Origin: Minisyncoccota bacterium
GTDB lineage: Bacteria > Patescibacteriota > Minisyncoccia > SW-4-49-11
DNA: 8,000 bases
Assembly: GCA_018609785.1 (NCBI GenBank)
Contig: JAHEOE010000070.1
Location: 1 to 8,000, forward strand
Reading direction: 5' to 3'
Part shown: positions 1-6,556 of the stretch, one piece after another
How the letters are laid out: each line of letters opens with the position of its first letter
Numbering within the stretch: the stretch's first letter is position 1
Made by a program: the position numbers and the translations under genes
Notes under the pieces: model-generated
What the model was told of the DNA's origin: nothing
The model's database searches: none
What the model saw: only the letters and a program-made list of their open reading frames with translations

Positions 1-51
1 ATACAAACCCTGGACAAATGTCAGACCAAGGTTGACCAGGAAAAATCATAA
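1..51 (+). CDS. Possible C-terminal tail of an upstream gene (partial)
   Basis: Frame 1 is open from the window edge to a TAA at 49-51 and would give a 16-residue tail ending DQEKS. The only reason to expect a plus-strand gene end here is the intrinsic terminator starting 17 nt further on. A second frame (3-35, tail ending MSDQG, TGA stop) fits about as well, and a structured RNA end is also possible because 9-13 (CCTGG) can pair with 36-40 (CCAGG). No family can be recognised from so few residues. Confidence 0.25.
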   Translation: MQTLDKCQTKVDQEKS

Positions 52-67
52 TCATTACACCTATCTC

Positions 68-97
68 CCCATCCGACACCGGATGGGTTATTTTTTT
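68..97 (+). terminator. Intrinsic terminator of the upstream unit
   Basis: A perfect 8-bp stem, CCCATCCG (68-75) with CGGATGGG (80-87), closes a 4-nt ACAC loop and is followed by TTATTTTTTT (88-97). This is a textbook Rho-independent terminator for plus-strand transcription entering from the left. The minus strand has no T run in the matching place, so it works in one direction. It separates the upstream unit from the peroxiredoxin gene. Confidence 0.9.
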
Positions 98-107
98 CTG
101 TGACATA

Positions 108-116
108 TGCTATGCT
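108..116 (+). promoter_or_regulatory. Extended -10 promoter of the peroxiredoxin gene
   Basis: TGC-TATGCT at 108-116 is an extended -10 element (TGn plus a hexamer with four of six consensus bases). The -35 position at 17 nt spacing (88-93) reads TTATTT, which is poor and lies in the T-tail of the preceding terminator. Transcription would start near 123. That leaves about 24 nt of leader before the ATG at 147, or about 6 nt before the ATG at 129. Confidence 0.5.
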
Positions 117-146
117 CACCTTAGGAAGATGATAATATACACACAT

Positions 147-614
147 ATGGAATGGACAAACCATCAAGCACCTGACTTCACCCTGCTTGACCAAAATGAA
201 GAACAACACTCTCTATCAGATTACCGAGGAGAAAAAGTGCTTCTTTACTTTTACCCGAAAGACAACACACCGGGGTGTACTACGGAAGCGCAAGCATTCC
301 GTGATCGGCTTAACAAACTCAAAGCATACAGAGTCCAAGTACTGGGCGTCAGTCGCGACAGCGTCAGTTCGCATAAAAAGTTCGCCGAAAAACAAAATCT
401 TAACTTCCCCATTCTTTCGGATGAAGACCACACAGTTGTTCAAGCATACGGTGTTCTCAAGGAAAAGAATATGTTTGGCAAAACTCGACTGAGCGTCAGC
501 CGAGAATCTTTTCTTATTGATGAGAACGGCAGCATCCTTAAACACTACACCAAAGTAAAACCGGAAGAACACGTGGATGAAATTCTTGCCGACCTTAAAA
601 CATACGCTCAGTAA
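147..614 (+). CDS. bcp: Thiol peroxidase, Bcp/PrxQ-type peroxiredoxin (single Cys)
   Basis: Cytoplasmic peroxiredoxin of the AhpC/TSA thioredoxin-fold family, reducing H2O2 and organic hydroperoxides. The 155 residues match the usual Bcp length. The N-terminal APDFTLLDQ (8-16), the LYFYPKDNTPGCT block (33-45) and the late SRESFLID block (118-125) are family hallmarks. T41 and C44 form the TxxC peroxidatic site, and R119 is the likely catalytic arginine. Odd: the second cysteine that Bcp proteins usually carry five residues after the first is Q49, and C44 is the only cysteine in the protein, so it cannot form an internal disulfide and must be recycled by an outside thiol. The start at 147 is preferred because it gives the normal short lead into APDF. 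An in-frame ATG at 129 would add six residues (MIIYTH) and cannot be excluded. The gene is monocistronic, follows a terminator and converges on ftsX. Confidence 0.93.
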   Translation: MEWTNHQAPDFTLLDQNEEQHSLSDYRGEKVLLYFYPKDNTPGCTTEAQAFRDRLNKLKAYRVQVLGVSRDSVSSHKKFAEKQNLNFPILSDEDHTVVQAYGVLKEKNMFGKTRLSVSRESFLIDENGSILKHYTKVKPEEHVDEILADLKTYAQ

Positions 615-713
615 AACACATCTCTAAAAGGTAGAAAGCCTCCTCTCTCCCGGTATTGTGTCTCTATCATATCCGCTACCGTATATCAACGGTGTATCTT
701 GTATATCTATATC

Positions 714-1637
714 CTATGCCTTCAGATATCGATTGATAGCAAACGCACTGCTCCCCGCACCCAACAGCACGCCAACAGCCAACTGGATAAGAACAATCAT
801 TAGCGCATTTCTTTGTACGTAGGAAGAAATATCAGTGCTAAAGAAATCTCCAACTCCTTCCGGCAGTGACAGAACCATAACAAAAAGCAACGTAGCGCCA
901 ATAATAGTACCGAACACTCCAAACAACACTCCTTCCACCAAGAAAGGGCCTTTAATTTGCATATTATTCGCCCCCACAAGACGCATGATTTCAATCTCAT
1001 TTCGGTAGGAATACATCGTCAACCGAATGGTGTTATACGGAATGGCTATAGCCAAAAAGGCCAGAAGTCCCATGACTACAAACTGAAGATTCTGTACCCA
1101 ACTCAAGATACGCGTAAGTCGATCGATAATACGTTTGGTGCTTGATTTTTCGTAGTTGATATTCTTAATCACATCCCCACTGTATTGAGAATTCTTTATC
1201 TGTTCAACGATACCGTCATAGTCTCGAATATTTTCAGCCTGTACGACAATGGTCACCGAAAGCGGATTTTCATTTAAAATGTTGATGGAGTCGAGAATAT
1301 CCGGATAATCTTCATACGTTTTCTTAAAGTCATCCAAAGCATCTTCTTTAGAAACGAATTTCGTACTTTTCACGTTATCCAACCCATCTACAAACGATTG
1401 AAATTCCTTCGCCTTTTCCTCTTTGACATCTTCGGTCAGATAAATAGGAATATCAATTTTACTCTCCACCACATCTACGGCATTACTGCTTAACTGGTTG
1501 ACAATAATGAAAAATCCCAACCCAAACAACGTAAGGACCATGACAATTGTAGTGGAAATAGTTAAAAAGACATTTCGCACAAAATTTTGGAACCCGTACT
1601 TAATACTCCGGAGAATATTTAAGAAAAGAATCTGCAT
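714..1637 (-). CDS. ftsX: Cell division protein FtsX, permease-like membrane subunit
   Basis: FtsX is the membrane partner of FtsE. The complex links the divisome to activation of extracellular cell-wall hydrolases. Starting at the ATG at 1637 gives 307 residues with the standard FtsX topology: a cytoplasmic N-terminus (1-23, MQILFLNILRSIKYGFQNF at its head), TM1 about 24-47, a large extracytoplasmic domain about 48-183, TM2 about 184-204, then TM3 about 231-257 and TM4 about 278-301. The cytoplasmic loop YRNEIEIMRLVGAN (211-224) is the conserved FtsX/MacB-type coupling segment that contacts the ATPase. A TTG at 1670 would add 11 residues and overlap ftsE, but FtsX proteins normally begin just before this NILRSIKYGFQNF-like stretch. 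The gap to the ftsE stop is 10 nt, without a Shine-Dalgarno motif, so co-transcription is very likely. The stop is TAG. No clear terminator follows in the 99-nt convergent gap. Confidence 0.93.
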   Translation of the reverse strand: MQILFLNILRSIKYGFQNFVRNVFLTISTTIVMVLTLFGLGFFIIVNQLSSNAVDVVESKIDIPIYLTEDVKEEKAKEFQSFVDGLDNVKSTKFVSKEDALDDFKKTYEDYPDILDSINILNENPLSVTIVVQAENIRDYDGIVEQIKNSQYSGDVIKNINYEKSSTKRIIDRLTRILSWVQNLQFVVMGLLAFLAIAIPYNTIRLTMYSYRNEIEIMRLVGANNMQIKGPFLVEGVLFGVFGTIIGATLLFVMVLSLPEGVGDFFSTDISSYVQRNALMIVLIQLAVGVLLGAGSSAFAINRYLKA

Positions 1638-1647
1638 ACAACGATCA

Positions 1648-2331
1648 TTAAATAATGTATTTGCCTTCAATACTATCCCTAATCACCTTGCCTTTATCGA
1701 GACTGACCACCCGCTTGCTGATACTATTCACAATTTCTTTGTTATGTGTGGCGAAAATAACGGTCGTTTCCAATTGCTCGTTGATTTTCAGGAGTAAATT
1801 GACAATATCCCAACTGTTGAAAACATCCAAATTTCCGGTTGGCTCGTCGGCAAGCAACACCGCAGGTTCGTTAATGAGCGCCCGCGCAATCGCGAGACGT
1901 TGCTTTTCTCCGCCCGACATCTGCGCCGGAAACTTTTTCCCCTTGTTGCTCATTCCGACAATATTCAGAAACCGCGGCACTTTTCGTTTGATTTCTTGGG
2001 GAGACTTCCCCAAAATTTCCATAGCAAAGGCAACATTTTCGTACGCGGTTTTCTGAGAAAGAAGCTTAAAATCCTGGAATACAACGCCCAATTGTTTACG
2101 GTGGTCGGGTAACCTTTTCGGTTTAATTTTATCTATTCGACGGTTCTGAAAATATACCGCCCCCTTGTCCGGTTTTTCCTCACCGGTAATCATCTTAATA
2201 ATACTCGACTTACCCGCACCGCTCTGTCCTACGAGCATTACAAACTCCCCGTCTTCAATCTTGAGATCAACGTTATCAAGAGCGGGATTGTTATCACCGT
2301 ATTCTTTGGATACATTCTTAAAAAGAATCAT
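1648..2331 (-). CDS. ftsE: Cell division ATP-binding protein FtsE
   Basis: ABC-family ATPase that pairs with FtsX at the inner face of the membrane. Its ATP cycle drives conformational change in FtsX rather than transport. All ABC motifs are intact in 227 residues, the usual FtsE size: Walker A GQSGAGKS (35-42), Q-loop Q86 in VVFQDFKLL, signature MSGGEKQRL (138-146), Walker B AVLLADE (157-163), D-loop GNLD (166-169) and H-loop H196 in FATHNKE. The DFKLL segment after the Q-loop is typical of FtsE rather than other MacB/LolD-like ATPases. The ATG at 2331 lies 9 nt after the prfB stop, and ftsX follows by 10 nt. The prfB-ftsE-ftsX order is conserved in many bacteria, which supports the assignment. 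No Shine-Dalgarno motif precedes the start. Confidence 0.97.
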   Translation of the reverse strand: MILFKNVSKEYGDNNPALDNVDLKIEDGEFVMLVGQSGAGKSSIIKMITGEEKPDKGAVYFQNRRIDKIKPKRLPDHRKQLGVVFQDFKLLSQKTAYENVAFAMEILGKSPQEIKRKVPRFLNIVGMSNKGKKFPAQMSGGEKQRLAIARALINEPAVLLADEPTGNLDVFNSWDIVNLLLKINEQLETTVIFATHNKEIVNSISKRVVSLDKGKVIRDSIEGKYII

Positions 2332-2340
2332 GAATGTCTG

Positions 2341-3457
2341 TTATGAAGTTTGGTATATATTTGACGCTAGTACTGACGTAATTATTTCGTCAAGATTACC
2401 TTCTTTGAGGATATCATAAACTTGATTTGTCTGATACCCACTCCGCTGATCTTTTACCAACTGATACGGATCCAGAACATAGGAACGGATATGATTTCCC
2501 CAGGAAATAGAAACGTCCTCACTCATTTCTTCCCGCTTTTCTTGTCGCTCTTCCTGGTATTTGTGCCATAACTTGGACCGCAAAATACGCATGGCGATAT
2601 CTCGATTTTTATGTTGACTCCGCTCCGTCTGTGCCGTCGCCACCACACCGGTCGGCTCATGCGTGATACGTACCGCGGAATCGGTCGTATTTACCGCCTG
2701 ACCGCCCGGTCCGCTCGATCGAAACGTATCAATCCGCAAATCATTGTGATCTATTTCAATATCTTGTTCCCCAACATCTTCCATTTCCGGTAACACCTGC
2801 ACAATGGCAAATGAAGTATGACGTTGCCCTTGCGCGTTAAAGGGTGAGACACGCACCAGACGATGCACTCCGCGTTCCGTCTGTAACGTTCCGTACGCGT
2901 ATTCTCCGCTTATTGAAAGCAACGCCCGTTTTATCCCTGCGTCCGAACCGGGGACATATTCCACAAGCTCGGCACTAAATTGCGTATTGCGCTCAACATA
3001 CGAAAGATACATCGAAAGAAGCATATTCGCAAAATCTTGCGCATCCGCTCCTCCGGCGCCGGCCTGTATAAAGATAAACGCATTCCGATTGTCATAAGGA
3101 CCGCGAAAGTATTGACGCCGGCGAAGATATGAGAGCGTTTTTTCCAACCCCCGCAACTCTTCAGTGATATCAGATTCACGCGCTCCTTCTTCACCCAGTA
3201 TTTCCGGTAGAAACTCTATCTTCTCCTCAACCGTTTCGAGCGCGTCCGCCAACTCTTGCTTACGCGCCAACATCTTTAGCACTTGCTGCGCATCCCGTGG
3301 ATCATCCCAAAACCCTTCTTGCGTGCTTTGTTCGGTCAACTCGTTAATCTCAGCTAAAAGACTCTCTCGGTCAAAAACACTGCTTTAGATGGTTCCACTC
3401 GGTCTGCATCTGATACAGCCTATGTTGTATTTCTTCTCGGGTAGAAGATTGCGCCAT
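2341..3457 (-). CDS. prfB: Peptide chain release factor 2, expressed through a +1 frameshift
   Basis: RF2 recognises UGA and UAA stop codons and triggers peptidyl-tRNA hydrolysis. The gene lies in two frames. The first runs from the ATG at 3457 for 28 codons (MAQSSTREE...LKQCF) to a TGA at 3373-3371. The second is entered by skipping one T and continues from GAC (3372-3370) as DRESLLAEINEL... to the TAA at 2341. Together they give 371 residues, close to E. coli RF2 (365). The stop-recognition tripeptide SPF is at about 204-206 and the catalytic GGQ at about 251-253, almost the E. coli positions. The N-terminal helical domain is about 1-120. SPF rather than PxT separates it from RF1. It heads the prfB-ftsE-ftsX unit with an extended -10 promoter 39 nt upstream. 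Automatic calling would truncate it to the second frame, for example from a TTG at 3339. Confidence 0.95.
3370..3379 (-). other. Programmed +1 frameshift site of prfB
   Basis: On the minus strand the site reads TGT TTT TGA C. Shifting +1 keeps tRNA-Phe paired with UUU after the slip, because there are five T in a row, and puts GAC next. The product then reads C-F-D where RF2 of other bacteria has a comparable Y-L-D junction. The classic bacterial site is CTT TGA C with an AGGGGG-like element three bases before the slip codon. Here the slip codon is TTT and the matching upstream bases are AAGCAG, which is no convincing Shine-Dalgarno element. RF2 shortage would stall on UGA and favour the shift, so the site is autoregulatory in known cases. 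An assembly error in the T run would remove the frameshift, but the stop falls at exactly the conserved place. Confidence 0.88.
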
Positions 3458-3495
3458 ACGTTCACTAATTAAACACTTTATTGGTATTTGCCTCT

Positions 3496-3504
3496 ATTAT
3501 ACCA
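3496..3504 (-). promoter_or_regulatory. Extended -10 promoter of prfB-ftsE-ftsX
   Basis: The minus strand reads TGG-TATAAT here: a perfect consensus -10 hexamer (3501-3496) with the TGn extension. The -35 region at 16-17 nt is only TTAAAT-like. The predicted start is near 3489, giving a leader of about 30 nt before the prfB ATG at 3457. It lies in the 62-nt gap after orf94, so the prfB unit can be transcribed independently. Confidence 0.75.
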
Positions 3505-3519
3505 CAAACCGCCCCGAAT

Positions 3520-3804
3520 TTAAGCATCTTCTTTCAATTTTTCTTCAACCTCCTGTATATCATTTTCTGAAAATGTGCCGGGATTTTCTCGAAGTATTTC
3601 CACAATTTCATCCACCTCCTCTTCAGTTACAGTCTCTCTGTCCCCGAACCAACCACGTTCATCGGATGTTTTTTGCTGTATCTTCGAATCCACCAATCGC
3701 CTTAACGCCCGACGTTTGGCTGTCGCATTTCCTCCTCCGAAAAACGAAGAACCAAAATCCATACGGTTTATTTGACGGTCGATTTGTCGTTCGGTATATC
3801 CCAT
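3520..3804 (-). CDS. Small hypothetical protein, 94 residues
   Basis: Not recognised. The predicted protein is soluble, with no signal peptide, membrane segment or cysteine. Residues 1-20 are polar (MGYTERQIDRQINRMDFGSS), 22-25 is a short glycine-rich turn (FGGG), 28-45 is basic (KRRALRRLVDSK) and 59-94 is strongly acidic and probably helical (EEEVDEIVEIL, DIQEVEEKLKEDA). It is accepted as a gene because it has its own extended -10 promoter, sits between two promoters in otherwise non-coding sequence, and has codon use like its neighbours. The opposite frame here (3772 onward) is only an open extension of ychF. The start at the ATG at 3804 follows the promoter by about 14 nt; M15 is an alternative start. 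It lies 62 nt before prfB on the same strand but need not share its function. Confidence 0.65.
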   Translation of the reverse strand: MGYTERQIDRQINRMDFGSSFFGGGNATAKRRALRRLVDSKIQQKTSDERGWFGDRETVTEEEVDEIVEILRENPGTFSENDIQEVEEKLKEDA

Positions 3805-3825
3805 ACAAATATATTATTTACGTAT

Positions 3826-3834
3826 AGTATACCA
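3826..3834 (-). promoter_or_regulatory. Extended -10 promoter of the 94-residue gene
   Basis: The minus strand reads TGG-TATACT (3834-3826), five of six -10 consensus bases plus TGn. The expected start is near 3819, about 14 nt before the ATG at 3804. No -35 match is seen at 17 nt (AGGGAA). It is arranged back to back with the ychF promoter about 70 nt away. Confidence 0.6.
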
Positions 3835-3898
3835 CACCTATTCTTATGTTCCCTCAGCCTCCCCCTTACCAATCATCGCCCCCTTAAAAATCTATGTC

Positions 3899-3927
3899 TT
3901 GATTATCTCTTTGTAATACGGTATCCT
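3899..3927 (+). promoter_or_regulatory. Promoter of ychF
   Basis: TTGATT (3899-3904), a 17-nt spacer and TATCCT (3922-3927) form a reasonable sigma-70-type promoter. Transcription would start near 3934, giving a leader of about 15 nt before the ATG at 3949. The 60 nt before it (3841-3898) are C-rich and contain no other feature I can support. Confidence 0.6.
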
Positions 3928-3948
3928 ACCCGGGAATTAACACAATAT

Positions 3949-5016
3949 ATGAGCGTATCCATAGGTATTGTCGGGCTTCCCAACGTAGGAAAATCCACAT
4001 TATTCGAAACGCTAACCCAACGTCAGGTCTCGGCTGAAAATTACCCTTTTTGTACCATTGAGCCCAACGTGGGAACCGTAACCGTTCCCGACTCACGACT
4101 GGACACTCTTGCCGAAATTTCTCAATCCGCAAACATAAAACCCACAACCGTAGAGTTTATTGATATTGCGGGATTGGTTAAAGGAGCTCACGAGGGGGAA
4201 GGTTTGGGTAACGCGTTCCTTTCAAATATACGCGAAGTAGACGCAATCTGCCAGGTCCTTCGTCACTTTCCCGGTGAAGACATAACTCATGTTGAACACC
4301 GCATAGATCCGTACGATGACGCTCAAATTATCAACACTGAACTTCTCCTCGCCGATCTGCAACAGATAGAACGGGCGCTGGAGAATCTTGAAAAAAAAGT
4401 CAAACAGGGGGACAAGAACGCCCAAGAAATTTCACAAACACTCCAACGTCTGCATGAAGCGGTTTCCAACGAAACTCCCATACGAGACCTTGACCTCAGC
4501 AAAGATGAAACGGAACGTATCAAACCATATAATTTTCTCACCCAAAAGCCGATAATGTATGTGGTAAATACCGACGAATCATACGAGACTTCTCTCACAA
4601 CCGAAGATTTGGGAGCGCGCGTGGTCCCGTTAAGCATAAAATCGGAGGCGGAATTAAGCACACTTCCCGAAGAAGAAAAAGCGGAATATCTCCAATTGCT
4701 TGGCCGATCGCATAACGGGCTGGACATCGTCATCCAAGCAGGATATAATCTCCTTGACCTGATTTCATTCTTTACCACCGGTCCCAAAGAGACTCGCGCT
4801 TGGACAGTGCCGCAGGGTACATACGCTCCTCAAGCGGCCGGAGTCATTCACAGCGACTTTGAACGCGGCTTCATCGGCGCGGAAGTTGCCGCATTCGAAG
4901 ATTTCGTAAATGCCGGCGGCGAAGGAGCCGCTCGTGAACAGGGCGTCCTTCGTCTGGAAGGAAAGAACTATGTCGTCAAGGACGGTGATGTTTGCTTGTT
5001 TCGAGCAAATACGTAA
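3949..5016 (+). CDS. ychF: Redox/ribosome-associated ATPase YchF (OLA1 family)
   Basis: Obg-family P-loop protein that binds the ribosome and hydrolyses ATP rather than GTP; roles in stress and translation control are known for the family. The product is 355 residues (E. coli 363). Visible motifs: G1 GLPNVGKST (9-17), G2-region SAENYPFCTIEPN (28-40), G3 DIAGLVKGAHEGEGLGN (72-88), and at the G4 position NTDE (207-210) instead of NKxD, the change that gives this family its ATP preference. H114 in DITHVEHRIDP is the family's catalytic histidine, at the same number as in E. coli. A coiled insert lies at about 130-175. The C-terminal TGS-type domain begins near 270 (LLDLISFFTTGPKETRAWTV) and includes the HSDFERGFIGAEV signature (301-313). 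The frame stays open back to 3772, but family members start at this MSVSIGIVGLPN, and the promoter fits. It is divergent from orf94. Confidence 0.97.
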   Translation: MSVSIGIVGLPNVGKSTLFETLTQRQVSAENYPFCTIEPNVGTVTVPDSRLDTLAEISQSANIKPTTVEFIDIAGLVKGAHEGEGLGNAFLSNIREVDAICQVLRHFPGEDITHVEHRIDPYDDAQIINTELLLADLQQIERALENLEKKVKQGDKNAQEISQTLQRLHEAVSNETPIRDLDLSKDETERIKPYNFLTQKPIMYVVNTDESYETSLTTEDLGARVVPLSIKSEAELSTLPEEEKAEYLQLLGRSHNGLDIVIQAGYNLLDLISFFTTGPKETRAWTVPQGTYAPQAAGVIHSDFERGFIGAEVAAFEDFVNAGGEGAAREQGVLRLEGKNYVVKDGDVCLFRANT

Positions 5017-5026
5017 TCCGTCCCCA

Positions 5027-5055
5027 TTGACGTGCATTTATACAGTTGCTAAGAT
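5027..5055 (+). promoter_or_regulatory. Promoter of the rpsF-ssb-rpsR-rpsT unit
   Basis: TTGACG (5027-5032), a 17-nt spacer and TAAGAT (5050-5055) with a TGC extension (5047-5049) give the best promoter in the window. Seven bases downstream of the -10 puts the start at about 5061-5063, only 2-4 nt before the rpsF ATG at 5065. The message is therefore predicted to be leaderless or nearly so. No terminator is visible between ychF and this promoter, so read-through from ychF is also possible. Confidence 0.75.
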
Positions 5056-5064
5056 AAACGTATT

Positions 5065-5508
5065 ATGACCTACGAAGTTACCTACATCCTCAAACCGGAA
5101 CTCACCAACGAAGAGCAAGGAGAAGCGAACGAAATGGTTCGTTCATTAATCGCCGATCTCGGTGGTACGGCCAAGACGGCTCAGCGAACCTTTTCGGCTG
5201 ACATTGGCGGCACGGACGAACAAAACCTTCGAAAGTTCGCCTACCCCATCGGAAAATACCGTCAAGGGTTTTATTACACGTTGGAGTTCGATTTAAATGA
5301 TGATCAGATCACCCATCTTGAAGATAAACTCAAGAAAGAAAAGCGAATTCTTCGTCATGTAATAGTCAGTGAATTCACCTCTCTTGAAAACCTCATCACT
5401 CTTTCCGATGCTCGACATCAGCGTATGGCCGAGCTTCAGGAAGAAGATGCGAAACACTCGTTTAAACGCGAAGTGAACAAACGCGGAGAAGAAGTAACTT
5501 CAAAATAG
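5065..5508 (+). CDS. rpsF: 30S ribosomal protein S6 (bS6)
   Basis: S6 binds 16S rRNA together with S18 in the platform of the small subunit. The N-terminal YEVTYILKPELTNEE (3-17), the AYPIGKYRQGFYYTLEFDL core (59-77) and the KKEKRILRHVIV strand (90-101) are diagnostic. At 147 residues it is longer than the common 95-130. The excess is a charged tail after about 112 (RHQRMAELQEEDAKHSFK...), probably helical and outside the fold. It is the first gene of the unit with ssb 40 nt downstream, and the S6-SSB-S18 order is one of the most conserved in bacteria. The start follows the promoter with almost no leader. The stop is TAG. The gap to ssb holds a small TCCG/CGGA hairpin. Confidence 0.96.
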   Translation: MTYEVTYILKPELTNEEQGEANEMVRSLIADLGGTAKTAQRTFSADIGGTDEQNLRKFAYPIGKYRQGFYYTLEFDLNDDQITHLEDKLKKEKRILRHVIVSEFTSLENLITLSDARHQRMAELQEEDAKHSFKREVNKRGEEVTSK

Positions 5509-5548
5509 TCCGCTTGACGGAGAATCCCCATATAACGTAATCTATCAT

Positions 5549-6004
5549 ATGAATCTCAACAAAGCCTACATCCTCGGTCGCGTCACTCAAGACCCCGAAC
5601 TCAAGACATTAACAAGCGGAGCTTCCGTAACCTCATTCGGCTTGGCGACCAATCGTGTTTGGAAAGACAAAGAGGGAAATCGTCAAGAATCTACGGAGTT
5701 TCATAATATTGTAGCCTTCAACAGACAAGCGGAAATCCTTAACCAGTATGCTCAGAAAGGAACGCTTCTCTTGGTCGAAGGTCGTTTACAGACACGTTCT
5801 TGGGAGGGACAAGACGGACAAAAGAAATATAAAACCGAGATTGTAGCGGAACAGTTTCAGTTGGGACCGAAAAGCCAAAATGGCGGACAACAGTCTTCGG
5901 GACAGTCAAATTCCTCATCCGGAAGTCAGAATCAAGGCAGCGGTGAAATGCCTACGATTAACGCCGATGATGATGAAATAAATCTGGAAGAAATTCCTTT
6001 TTAA
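5549..6004 (+). CDS. ssb: Single-stranded DNA-binding protein
   Basis: SSB coats single-stranded DNA in replication, repair and recombination and recruits partner proteins through its C-terminal tip. The 151 residues divide into an OB-fold at 1-108 (NKAYILGRVTQDPELK at 4-19, STEFHNIVAFNRQAEI at 48-63, GTLLLVEGRLQTRSW at 71-85), a Gln/Ser/Gly-rich disordered linker at 109-133, and the acidic tip DDDEINLEEIPF (140-151). The tip ends in IPF, the partner-binding signature. The gene sits between rpsF and rpsR as usual, 40 nt after the former and 28 nt before the latter. TTGACG (5514-5519) and TAATCT (5538-5543), 18 nt apart, could form an internal promoter, though the predicted start would fall on the ATG itself. 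Confidence 0.97.
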   Translation: MNLNKAYILGRVTQDPELKTLTSGASVTSFGLATNRVWKDKEGNRQESTEFHNIVAFNRQAEILNQYAQKGTLLLVEGRLQTRSWEGQDGQKKYKTEIVAEQFQLGPKSQNGGQQSSGQSNSSSGSQNQGSGEMPTINADDDEINLEEIPF

Positions 6005-6032
6005 AGGTGAAGAGCATAACAACGATTGATTT

Positions 6033-6251
6033 ATGAGTAAAAAACCTCAAAGTATCGCCTACAGTGCAAGTACGAATGCCTACGAAGAACTGGACTACAA
6101 GAATGGAGAGTTCCTCAAAACCTTTATGACTCCCCAAGGAAAGATTGCGTCCTCCCGTCAAACAGGCATGAACGCACGTAGTCAACGCAAACTCGCTCAA
6201 GAAGTAAAGCGAGCGCGTATCTTGGCAATTGTTCCTTTTGTTACGCGATAA
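6033..6251 (+). CDS. rpsR: 30S ribosomal protein S18 (bS18)
   Basis: S18 pairs with S6 on the 30S platform. The 72-residue length is normal. Recognisable blocks are the core NGEFLKTFMTPQGKI (24-38), SRQTGMNARSQRKLAQ (41-56) and the end KRARILAIVPFVTR (59-72), matching the family's R-TG...QR-L...KRAR..A.-PF pattern. The N-terminus (2-20) is short and lacks zinc-type cysteines. It lies 28 nt after ssb and 20 nt before rpsT. An AGGTGA stretch at 6005-6010 sits 22 nt from the start, too far to act as a normal ribosome binding site. The L9 gene (rplI), which usually follows, is absent. Confidence 0.95.
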   Translation: MSKKPQSIAYSASTNAYEELDYKNGEFLKTFMTPQGKIASSRQTGMNARSQRKLAQEVKRARILAIVPFVTR

Positions 6252-6271
6252 GTAAGCCTAATACCCTCTAT

Positions 6272-6556
6272 ATGCCGAACACCAACGCAGCCAAAAAAGC
6301 GGAACGTCAGCAAAAGCGGCGTCAAAGCAAAAACAATCGTATCAAGCGTCAAATGCAAGACGCCAGAAAAGATTTTGAAGTTGCCGTAACGGATAATGAT
6401 AAAGAACAAGAAGATGTTCCGGTACAGCAGTATCAAGAAACAATTGATAAAGCTGCTAAAGAGCGCATTATTCATGAAAATAAAGCCGCCCGCATGAAAG
6501 GTAAGATGATGAAGGATCTTAAACAAAAGAAAGATTTCGACGAAAACACAAAGTAA
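6272..6556 (+). CDS. rpsT: 30S ribosomal protein S20 (bS20)
   Basis: S20 binds the 5' domain and helix 44 of 16S rRNA in early 30S assembly. The 94 residues (E. coli 87) start MPNTNAAKKAERQQKRRQSK, the classic S20 head, and contain the TIDKAAKERIIHENKAARMKGKM block (56-78) typical of the C-terminal helix pair. The protein is lysine- and arginine-rich throughout, apart from an acidic spot near 41-48. It is the last gene of the S6-SSB-S18 unit, converges on holA with 30 nt between stops, and its transcript probably ends at the terminator at 6610-6650. In many bacteria rpsT lies next to holA; here they are neighbours but convergent. Confidence 0.95.
   Translation: MPNTNAAKKAERQQKRRQSKNNRIKRQMQDARKDFEVAVTDNDKEQEDVPVQQYQETIDKAAKERIIHENKAARMKGKMMKDLKQKKDFDENTK

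Noticed and set aside
216..572. 118-codon minus-strand frame
   Set aside because: Antisense shadow of the peroxiredoxin gene.
678..693. ACCGT-ATATCA-ACGGT hairpin between bcp and ftsX
   Set aside because: Only 5 bp and no T run on either strand, so a terminator call is not supported.
1638..1670. TTG start for ftsX at 1670
   Set aside because: It adds 11 non-family residues and overlaps ftsE. The ATG at 1637 gives a standard FtsX N-terminus and a 10-nt gap.
3772..3948. Upstream extension of ychF by 59 codons
   Set aside because: YchF proteins start at the MSVSIGIVGLPN segment. The extension runs through two promoters and the orf94 gene and is merely an open frame.
4323..4787. 154-codon minus-strand frame
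   Set aside because: Antisense shadow of ychF, serine/arginine-rich as expected from the complement of real codons.
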